Shown piece by piece: positions 1 to 4,972 of a stretch of DNA of 5,222 nucleotides. Positions within the stretch are counted from its first letter, which is position 1. The number at the start of each line of letters is the position of its first letter. The stretch is taken from positions 1 through 5,222 of the forward strand of contig JAFWHP010000048.1 in NCBI GenBank assembly GCA_017515125.1. Direction: 5' to 3'. Source of the stretch: Candidatus Saccharimonadota bacterium (GTDB lineage Bacteria > Patescibacteriota > Saccharimonadia > Saccharimonadales > Saccharimonadaceae). A program made the position numbers and the translations under genes. Under the pieces are notes generated by a model. The model was given only the letters and a program-made list of their open reading frames with translations, did no database searches and was not told where the DNA came from.

Positions 1-13
1 AGATTGTTGCGTC

Positions 14-57
14 GTCAGAAGACTGAAAAACAAGTTTTTCGTCTTCTTCCTTCTGAC
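14..57. repeat. Inverted repeat (possible hairpin)
   Basis: GTCAGAAG at 14-21 is perfectly complementary to CTTCTGAC at 50-57. Nested inside, GAAAAA (25-30) pairs with TTTTTC (35-40) across a CAAG loop. A competing register pairs GAAGAC (18-23) with GTCTTC (41-46), leaving T24 bulged. No good T-tract follows on either strand, so this is a weak terminator candidate at best. It could also be a protein-binding site or the end of a transcript entering from the left. The pairing is visible directly; the function is unknown. Confidence 0.5.
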
Positions 58-62
58 AATTG

Positions 63-112
63 ATTTTACCACATTGCTCCGCCCCTACGGCGGCAAAATG
101 TAAAATTTTGCC
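63..112. repeat. Overlapping, mutually exclusive inverted repeats
   Basis: Two pairings share the same bases. In the first, ATTTTAC (63-69) pairs with GTAAAAT (100-106), topped by CCGCC (79-83) with GGCGG (89-93) around a 5-base loop. In the second, GGCAAAAT (92-99) pairs with ATTTTGCC (105-112) around GTAAA. They cannot form together. If alaS starts at its nearby -10 element, this stretch lies upstream of the transcript and would act, if at all, as DNA. If a longer transcript exists it could fold two ways. Confidence 0.45.
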
Positions 113-132
113 TTTACGTCCCTCAATACTGA

Positions 133-145
133 CGAATTATGTAAC
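133..145 (+). repeat. Intergenic motif, copy 1 (diverged)
   Basis: CGAATTATGTAAC matches the 13-base core of copies 2 and 3 at 11 of 13 positions. It follows a TCCCTC block, as copy 2 does. It is the member of the tandem pair farther from alaS. Confidence 0.4.
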
Positions 146-191
146 AAGACCACTTAGTTAAATAATTTTACTTTGATGCCCCTCGACGCTA

Positions 192-204
192 CAAATTATG
201 CAAC
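192..204 (+). repeat. Intergenic motif, copy 2
   Basis: CAAATTATGCAAC recurs exactly on the opposite strand at 3035-3047. Both are preceded, about 9-10 bases upstream, by CCCC followed by a variable stretch. The motif ends 7 bases before the extended -10 of alaS, where an upstream promoter element or regulator site would lie. Function is not known. Confidence 0.45.
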
Positions 205-210
205 AATACA

Positions 211-219
211 TGGTATAAT
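211..219 (+). promoter_or_regulatory. Extended -10 promoter of alaS (leaderless geometry)
   Basis: TGGTATAAT is a perfect extended -10 (TGn plus consensus hexamer at 214-219). No recognisable -35 lies 16-18 bp upstream, as is common when the TG element is present. Only six bases (220-225, AAAGGA) separate the hexamer from the ATG, so initiation at the usual distance would fall on or next to the A of ATG. AAGGA touches the start codon with no spacing, so it cannot act as a normal Shine-Dalgarno. The leaderless transcript is inferred. Confidence 0.7.
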
Positions 220-225
220 AAAGGA

Positions 226-2106
226 ATGGATGCGAATACTATTAGACGAAAATTTTTAGAGTTTCAAGAAAAAAGAGGGCATAAAGTAATTCAACCGGCG
301 CCTTTAGTGCTTGAGGGAGACCCAACGACTTTGTTTACGGGGTCCGGGATGCAACCACTGCTGCCGTATTTACTCGGAAAGGAGCATCCGGAGGGAACGA
401 GGCTTTGCGATTCGCAACCGTCGATGCGCCTGCAGGACATTGAGGATGTCGGCGACCCGCGGCATACGACAGTATTCGAAATGCTGGGCAACTGGTCGCT
501 TGGGGATTATTTTAAGGAAGAGCAGATTAGAGGATTTTTTGAGTTTTTGACCGTCGAGGTGGGGCTAGACCCGAAGAAGATTTATGTGACTTGCTTTATT
601 GGAAATGAGAAATATGGGATTCCACGCGATACTGAGGCGGCGGAGATTTGGCAGAAAGTATTTCGCGAAGCGGGGGTCGAGGCGGAGATTGCCGAGATTG
701 GGTCTGCTAAAGTTGGCGACGAGAGGGGGATTCGGCCGGGAGAGCGGATTTTCTTCTATGATGATCACGAGAACTGGTGGAGTAGGGGTGGAGGAATTGA
801 GTCGACACCGATTGGGGACCCTTGTGGGCCAGATTCGGAGGTATTTTATGATTTTGGCGAGGACAAGCAAGATATTGAGAAATACGGTCAGGCGCATCCG
901 GCTAGTGACGGGGCGCGGTTTATGGAGATCGGGAATCAGGTCTTCATGCAGTATAAACGGAATGAGGATGGGACGTTTTCGGAACTCGAGAAGAAGAATG
1001 TTGACTTTGGTGGGGGACTAGAACGCATTGCGGCGGCCGCGATAGGGTCGTTTGATGTGTTCAAGATTTCGCTTTTGAAACCGATTATTGAGAAGTTGGA
1101 GGAGATTTCGGGGAAGTCGTATGATAATAATACTGATGAGATGCGAGTGATTGCAGACCACATTCGCGGAGCGTATCTGCTCGCGGCGCAGGGATTAGCA
1201 CCTTCGAACAAGACACAGGGCTACGCTATGAGAAGACTAGTCAGGCGGGCGATTCTAAGAGCTTTAGACCTCGGTATTGCGGCAGATTTCTTGGCAGAAA
1301 TCGTACCGATTGTAGCGGACAATTATCGGGATTTGCCAGATTCGATTCTGACGCATAGAGAAACTGCGCTAGAGACGCTCCTTAAAGAAGAAAGCGTATT
1401 TCGGAAGACTCTAAATCGAGGGATGCGGGAGCTTGGAAAACTATCGAAGAATAATAAGGCATTGAATGGCGAGGACATCTTTAAGCTGCAGGATACTTAT
1501 GGATTTCCGTTTGAACTCTCGGTTGAGGAATGCTACCGGGAGGGAATTGAATTATCGCCTAAATACCGAGAGGAATTTGAGGCGGCTTTAGCGGAGCAAC
1601 GCGAGCGGTCGCAAACAGCTTCCAAGGGAATGTTCAAGGGCGGGCTAGAGGATCATGGTGAGCAGACCGTAAAGTATCATACCGCTACGCATTTGCTGCT
1701 GGCGGCCTTGCAGAAGCTCGTGGCGCCAGATATTGCGCAGAAGGGGTCGAATATTACGGCGGATAGAGTACGGTTCGATTTCAATCTCGATCATAAGATG
1801 ACGCCAGAGGAAAAACAGGCGGTGGAAAAGCAGGTTAACGAGTGGATTGAGGCGGACCTACCGGTAGTTTTCGACGAATATGATAAGGCTTACGCTAGAG
1901 ATACCCTAAAGGCGCATGGGCAGTTTTGGGATAAATATCCGGAGAAATTGAAAGTCTATACGATTGGAGATTTTGATAACCCGGTTTCGCGCGAGGTTTG
2001 CGGAGGGCCTCATGTCGAGCATACTGGGGTTTTGGGGCATTTTAAAATTAAGAAGGAGGAGTCGTCTTCGGCGGGAGTGCGAAGAATTAAGGCGGTGCTG
2101 GAGTAG
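226..2106 (+). CDS. alaS: Alanine--tRNA ligase, compact form without C-Ala domain
   Basis: Cytoplasmic class II synthetase that attaches alanine to tRNA-Ala and clears mischarged Ser/Gly-tRNA. The catalytic core spans about 1-240, with the motif 2 stretch RHTTVFEMLGNWSLGDYFK (79-97) and motif 3 GGGLERIA (262-269). The tRNA-recognition helices include RVIADHIRGAYLLAAQG (307-323) and YAMRRLVRRAI (333-343). The editing domain follows, with zinc ligands H485, H489, C592 and H596 and the conserved Gln in AQKGS (Q505). The length is 626 residues against roughly 870-880 in E. coli. The protein stops right after the editing-domain GVRRIKAV segment, so the C-terminal dimerisation/elbow-binding domain is absent. 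The beta-barrel usually found between the recognition helices and HTATH is reduced to a short linker (about 465-484). CGGPH replaces the common CGGTH. The ATG at 226 is fixed by the family N-terminus and the promoter spacing. No terminator is evident downstream. Confidence 0.96.
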   Translation: MDANTIRRKFLEFQEKRGHKVIQPAPLVLEGDPTTLFTGSGMQPLLPYLLGKEHPEGTRLCDSQPSMRLQDIEDVGDPRHTTVFEMLGNWSLGDYFKEEQIRGFFEFLTVEVGLDPKKIYVTCFIGNEKYGIPRDTEAAEIWQKVFREAGVEAEIAEIGSAKVGDERGIRPGERIFFYDDHENWWSRGGGIESTPIGDPCGPDSEVFYDFGEDKQDIEKYGQAHPASDGARFMEIGNQVFMQYKRNEDGTFSELEKKNVDFGGGLERIAAAAIGSFDVFKISLLKPIIEKLEEISGKSYDNNTDEMRVIADHIRGAYLLAAQGLAPSNKTQGYAMRRLVRRAILRALDLGIAADFLAEIVPIVADNYRDLPDSILTHRETALETLLKEESVFRKTLNRGMRELGKLSKNNKALNGEDIFKLQDTYGFPFELSVEECYREGIELSPKYREEFEAALAEQRERSQTASKGMFKGGLEDHGEQTVKYHTATHLLLAALQKLVAPDIAQKGSNITADRVRFDFNLDHKMTPEEKQAVEKQVNEWIEADLPVVFDEYDKAYARDTLKAHGQFWDKYPEKLKVYTIGDFDNPVSREVCGGPHVEHTGVLGHFKIKKEESSSAGVRRIKAVLE

Positions 2107-2220
2107 ATTGCTTTTAATGCCGCTTTGCCGGGTTGGATGACATTAACATATTCCGTTATTGGGTTTTTGCTGTATAGATTATATCTTTTAGGGATTAGAG
2201 CAATATGGCTTTTAGGCTGA
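2107..2220. other. Non-coding gap between convergent genes
   Basis: This AT-rich stretch after the alaS stop holds no gene I can support. A TAAC/GTTA mini-stem (about 2143-2157) followed by GGGTTTTTG (2161-2169) is too weak to call a terminator for alaS. A 21-codon reading frame beginning at 2205 runs through the minus-strand terminator and is probably chance. Confidence 0.5.
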
Positions 2221-2245
2221 AAAAGAGCGCTCGATTGAGCGCCCT
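2221..2245 (-). terminator. Intrinsic terminator of the HAD-like gene
   Basis: Read on the minus strand, GGGCGCTC (2245-2238) pairs with GAGCGCTC (2233-2226) around a 4-base AATC loop. This gives an 8-bp GC-rich stem with one G-U pair, followed immediately by TTTTT (2225-2221). It begins 26 bases past the stop of the HAD-like gene. The plus-strand side is followed by TTAACGG rather than a T-tract, so it should work mainly in one direction. Confidence 0.88.
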
Positions 2246-2270
2246 TAACGGTTACAGAATGGGATTCTAG

Positions 2271-2948
2271 TCAACAGAAGACACGGTCGAACTGTCTCGA
2301 GAACCGGAATCCGGCACGAGATAACGTATATCTCAGCTGAAGCGCGTTCCGGAACCAGATGTGGTGAACTCCCGCTTTCGCCGACGCATAGATATTCTCC
2401 ATGTCGTCGTCGATATAAAGAACCTCGTCTTTATTTAAGTCGTAGTTCTTCATGAGACGAGCAAAGTAGCCGGGATCCTTCTTCAAGGCGATTTCGTCAT
2501 ACGACCAGATACGCCGAGTCATTAATCCCAAAGTCTCCGGATGAAGATGCTCGAGTTCTTGCTGGCGCTCGGCAATATGATCAGAAACCAACCAGAATTC
2601 TGGGCGGCCCTGAAGAAGATTCCGATGATCGCCATTGACAGTCCTCGGGTATTTTACTATGCTTTCGTAGAGATCCAGTGTTCCAGGAATCTCCTCCGCC
2701 ATGTTGCGGGACAAAATCCCCTTAATCTCAGTTACGCCGAAAGGCCATTTCTGACCAGAGAGAAATCTCTCCCAGAACTGGTCTTCTGTCATACATCCTC
2801 TCATGAGATCCTCGAACGAGCTCTTCATGACGTACTTTCTCTTCATGAAGGAAGTCGATACTTCGAGTCCGTAGTTCCTTTCTATTATCCTATCCATTCC
2901 ATAAACACCTTTAATGAGTACTTCCGACAAATCTGTTAGTATTATCAT
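2271..2948 (-). CDS. HAD-superfamily hydrolase (subfamily IA-like phosphatase)
   Basis: A 225-residue cytoplasmic protein with the haloacid dehalogenase motif order. Motif I is ILTDLSEVL with nucleophile D6, motif II is WLVSDH with S122, motif III is ALKKDPGYF with K156 or K157, and motif IV is LYIDDDMEN with D180 and D181. A small helical cap probably covers about 15-85. The second motif I aspartate (D+2, the usual general acid/base) is Ser8. YihX-like HADs with DLGNV-type motifs vary at the same site, so activity is possible but not guaranteed. Segment 100-117, before motif II, looks like a longer loop than usual. No transmembrane segment or signal peptide is seen. It stands alone, with its own promoter, strong ribosome binding site and terminator. 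ATA and AGG/AGA codons near its 5' end give it a slightly different look from alaS. The substrate cannot be predicted; phosphoesters such as sugar phosphates or nucleotides are typical. Confidence 0.85.
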   Translation of the reverse strand: MIILTDLSEVLIKGVYGMDRIIERNYGLEVSTSFMKRKYVMKSSFEDLMRGCMTEDQFWERFLSGQKWPFGVTEIKGILSRNMAEEIPGTLDLYESIVKYPRTVNGDHRNLLQGRPEFWLVSDHIAERQQELEHLHPETLGLMTRRIWSYDEIALKKDPGYFARLMKNYDLNKDEVLYIDDDMENIYASAKAGVHHIWFRNALQLRYTLSRAGFRFSRQFDRVFC

Positions 2949-2952
2949 TTTT

Positions 2953-2962
2953 CCCCTCCTTA
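2953..2962 (-). promoter_or_regulatory. Strong Shine-Dalgarno of the HAD-like gene
   Basis: On the minus strand AAGGAGGGG precedes the ATG. The AGGAGG core (2960-2955) sits six bases from the start codon, which is optimal. It fixes the start at 2948 and shows that the organism retains canonical anti-SD recognition, unlike the alaS and FtsA-like starts in this window. Confidence 0.88.
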
Positions 2963-2987
2963 TTTCTAGAGATTTTCAGACTATTCT

Positions 2988-3016
2988 ATTTTAGCATAAA
3001 ACCGTTTAAAAGTCAA
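2988..3016 (-). promoter_or_regulatory. Sigma70-type promoter of the HAD-like gene
   Basis: On the minus strand, TTGACT (3016-3011, 5 of 6 to consensus) is followed by a 17-bp spacer and TAAAAT (2993-2988, 5 of 6). A TGC extension (2996-2994) directly precedes the -10. Predicted initiation near 2981 gives a leader of about 33 nt containing the Shine-Dalgarno. The spacing and both boxes make this the best promoter in the window. Confidence 0.8.
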
Positions 3017-3034
3017 TAGATTCGCTCGGGCTTG

Positions 3035-3047
3035 GTTGCATAATTTG
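3035..3047 (-). repeat. Intergenic motif, copy 3
   Basis: Read on the minus strand this is CAAATTATGCAAC, identical over 13 bases to 192-204. It is preceded by CCCCGA (3059-3054) as copy 2 is preceded by CCCCTCGA. It lies between the FtsA-like stop and the HAD promoter, about 18 bases upstream of the -35. It therefore has the same orientation relative to its downstream gene as the alaS copies. No terminator hairpin was found in this gap. Confidence 0.45.
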
Positions 3048-3068
3048 CATATTTCGGGGTTTCAACGG

Positions 3069-4292
3069 CTAATGTTGGAGAAGTTTGCTGATTTTGGCGC
3101 GGAGGCCGGTTTCTTCGGGGGCGCCAGCTAGGGTATCCATGCCGACTCTTAGTAAACCAAGCGCAGTAGCGAAGGAATGATCGAGCTGGGTGGACTCGTC
3201 CACGATAAGGTTTGGGAGTTCGGCGGTTTCCATAAGATGAATAATCGGGCGACGAGAAAAGGGGAGATCCTTGTACCAGTCAGAGATAGCGAGAGATTCC
3301 TGCAAAAGCGAAAGGCTGGCACCGCCGCCACATAGCAATACATTGCGAGGTAAACTACTCGTACTATTAAACTCCTCGAGTGCCACTTCCACACCCGTCA
3401 GCCAAACAGACAGATTATGAGAAATAGCTGTTTCGATTTTAGACTTAACGCGATCATCTAATTTGCCCGTATCGTAATCAAGCTTATACTCCTCAGCAGT
3501 GTCAAAATCGACGCCAAGCGCCTCGGCGATTTGGTGTGTAAAACTGCGTCCGCCAATGCCAAACATCTTGGTGCCTTCTACGCCACCGTCATCAATTACA
3601 GCAATATCGGTAGTACCGCCACCAATATCCATCACAATGCCAGAATAACTAGAATCCAAATCGTTCCCAAGGCAGGCGCGGCAGACAGCGAAGGGTTCGA
3701 CGGCGACGGTTAATAATTCAAGGTTTAATTCGGCGCAAACCTTCTCTATCGCAGCAACATGGATTAACGGAGCGAAAGCGGTATAGAACTGGATTATGAC
3801 GTCGGAACCTTTAAAACCTATCGGGTTGCTAATTTTGTAGCCATCAATCGTCAGCGATACAATGGCAGAGTTAATTAGCCTAACCTCGACATTATCGTTA
3901 CCGGTTTCCAAAGCAACAGTGCGTTTGGCAACTTCGCCAGATTTTTGCTGAACTTTTTCGATAATTTCAACCATTTCTTCTTCAGTAATGGGCTTATTGG
4001 GATTTTTGCGCGTATAATTGACCGTAGTGGTGTTGCCCTTGATTAGTTCACCAGCTATACCCACAACGGTTAGTTCGGCGCGTTCTCCAGCCTGTTTTTC
4101 GACTTCAACTAGAGCCTCTTCGCAGACACTGACAACTGCCGGAATGTCGGCAACGGCGCCAGCATGCATATTGCCTTCGGCCTGCTTAGCTTTGCCAATA
4201 CCAAGTATTTCTAGGTCGCCTTTTTTGTTCGGCTTCGCTAAGACCGCCTTGACGAATTCAGTACCAATATCAAGACCCAAAATCGTGTTCAT
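3069..4292 (-). CDS. ftsA: FtsA-like cell division protein (actin-fold ATPase)
   Basis: A 407-residue actin-like protein, expected to tether FtsZ filaments to the inner face of the membrane. The phosphate-1 motif is LGLDIGTEFVKAVL (5-18). The FtsA-specific 1C (SHS2) region covers about 80-175 and ends in DGYKISNPIGFKG (150-162), close to the family DG-NPvGm-G signature. Phosphate-2 is IVMDIGGGTTDIAVI (219-233), and the adenosine motif is NVLLCGGGASL (317-327). The C-terminus, GLRAKISKLLQH (396-407), could form a short amphipathic helix like the FtsA membrane-targeting sequence. Length is near the roughly 420 of classical FtsA. The gene overlaps the upstream pseudouridine synthase by ATGA, suggesting translational coupling, and also has its own extended -10. 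No ftsZ is in the window. PilM, a related actin-fold type IV pilus protein, is the main alternative; the 1C region and tail favour FtsA. Confidence 0.85.
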   Translation of the reverse strand: MNTILGLDIGTEFVKAVLAKPNKKGDLEILGIGKAKQAEGNMHAGAVADIPAVVSVCEEALVEVEKQAGERAELTVVGIAGELIKGNTTTVNYTRKNPNKPITEEEMVEIIEKVQQKSGEVAKRTVALETGNDNVEVRLINSAIVSLTIDGYKISNPIGFKGSDVIIQFYTAFAPLIHVAAIEKVCAELNLELLTVAVEPFAVCRACLGNDLDSSYSGIVMDIGGGTTDIAVIDDGGVEGTKMFGIGGRSFTHQIAEALGVDFDTAEEYKLDYDTGKLDDRVKSKIETAISHNLSVWLTGVEVALEEFNSTSSLPRNVLLCGGGASLSLLQESLAISDWYKDLPFSRRPIIHLMETAELPNLIVDESTQLDHSFATALGLLRVGMDTLAGAPEETGLRAKISKLLQH

Positions 4293-4972
4293 ATATTTAT
4301 TATAACATATTTACCAGAAGCAAGATTGTTTAATTCGTATTTTCCGAACTGCGTTCGATGAAGCTTTGTGACTTTATAGCCAAGTGCGGCGAAGGTGCGG
4401 CGGATCTGGCGATTACGACCTTCGGCCAAGATGACTTGATAGTGACATTCCTCGGTTTTTATGATTTTAAAACGCGAGGGCCCATCATCCAGCATGACAC
4501 CATAATCGGAAATCATCTGCTGATGGAGTGGTTCGAGAGGTTTATCTAGCTCAACTTCGTAAACTTTGGTTTTACGGAATTTGGGATGCGTCATCTGGAA
4601 GGCAAAATCGCCGTCGTTAGTCAAGAGGATTAATCCAGACGAGTCTTTGTCGAGGCGACCGACGGTCTTTAGCTTGCGATACTTTCCAGGTAAGAGGTCA
4701 TATAAGGTCGGGGCATTGCCTTGGGCGCGGCGCGAACAAACATAGCCAACTGGCTTATTAAAGGCAATATAAAGATATTCCGCCTCGAACGGAACTATCT
4801 TATTATTATAGCATACTTTGCTGTCTTTGTCAATTCTAGCACCTATTTTAGCCTGCTTCTGATTAACAAAAATCTTTCCGCTTGCAATTAAGAGATCGGC
4901 TTCACGACGAGATACGCCTAAGCGCTCGGCCAGAAATTTATTGAGCCGGATTAACTGGGGCTGACTGAGCAT
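4289..4972 (-). CDS. RsuA/RluB-family 16S/23S rRNA pseudouridine synthase
   Basis: Isomerises a specific uridine to pseudouridine in ribosomal RNA. Positions below count from the ATG at 4972 (227 residues). An N-terminal S4 RNA-binding domain, RLNKFLAERLGVSRREADLL, covers about 9-28 and extends to about 56. The catalytic domain has GRLDKDSSGLILLTNDGD (105-122) with D108 the family nucleophile aspartate. It ends with EGRNRQIRRTF (184-194) and LHRTQFGKYEL (204-214). The set matches the RsuA/RluB/RluE/RluF branch; which rRNA position is modified cannot be read from sequence, so no symbol is given. The start is uncertain: an in-frame TTG at 4984 gives four more residues, and neither start has a Shine-Dalgarno. 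Either start lies within the 3' end of the preceding gene (35 or 47 bases of overlap), suggesting coupled translation. Its TGA overlaps the ATG of the FtsA-like gene. Confidence 0.9.
   Translation of the reverse strand: MLSQPQLIRLNKFLAERLGVSRREADLLIASGKIFVNQKQAKIGARIDKDSKVCYNNKIVPFEAEYLYIAFNKPVGYVCSRRAQGNAPTLYDLLPGKYRKLKTVGRLDKDSSGLILLTNDGDFAFQMTHPKFRKTKVYEVELDKPLEPLHQQMISDYGVMLDDGPSRFKIIKTEECHYQVILAEGRNRQIRRTFAALGYKVTKLHRTQFGKYELNNLASGKYVIINI
4299..4307 (-). promoter_or_regulatory. Extended -10 in front of the FtsA-like gene
   Basis: On the minus strand TGTTATAAT is a perfect extended -10 (hexamer 4304-4299). It lies six bases (4298-4293) before the ATG, the same geometry as at alaS, with no recognisable -35. 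It sits inside the last codons of the pseudouridine synthase gene (Val-Ile-Ile-Asn), so it could be an accident of AT-rich coding. If real, the transcript would be leaderless. Confidence 0.5.

Larger units (their letters stand above)
100..215 (+). repeat. Degenerate tandem duplication, about 60-bp period
   Basis: Two successive units resemble each other in the same order. Unit 1 (about 100-150) has GTAAAATTTT, CTTTACG, CCCTC (120-124) and GAATTATGTAAC (134-145). Unit 2 (about 157-210) has GTTAAATAATTTT, CTTTGATG, CCCTC (180-184) and AAATTATGCAAC (193-204). The offset is 59-60 bp with small indels. Unit 2 abuts the alaS -10 element. It looks like an old duplication of a promoter-proximal segment. 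The alignment was done by eye. Confidence 0.5.

Noticed and set aside
1..14. Fourth copy of the intergenic motif (GCAACAAT on the minus strand)
   Set aside because: Only about 8 bases match copy 2, and the AAATTAT core and C-rich block are missing.
100..215. CRISPR-like array
   Set aside because: Only two degenerate units, with no conserved repeat and unique spacer pattern and no cas gene nearby.
1..225. T-box riboswitch controlling alaS
   Set aside because: No T-box core or antiterminator was found, and the promoter sits at the ATG so the region would be untranscribed.
565..897. 110-codon minus-strand frame opposite alaS
   Set aside because: Antisense shadow of the catalytic domain, without promoter, Shine-Dalgarno or family features.
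599..1021. 140-codon plus-strand frame inside alaS
   Set aside because: It is a shifted reading of a strongly conserved synthetase region. Its product is Arg/Gly-rich with no recognisable motif.
2143..2169. Possible alaS terminator (TAAC/GTTA stem then GGGTTTTTG)
   Set aside because: A 4-bp AT-rich stem is too weak, and the T-run is separated from it by several bases.
2205..2270. 21-residue plus-strand frame just after alaS (start ATG, stop TAG)
   Set aside because: No Shine-Dalgarno, and it runs straight through the minus-strand terminator stem. Its length is expected by chance.
2541..2939. 132-codon plus-strand frame opposite the HAD-like gene
   Set aside because: The HAD gene has motifs, promoter, Shine-Dalgarno and terminator on the other strand, and this frame has none.
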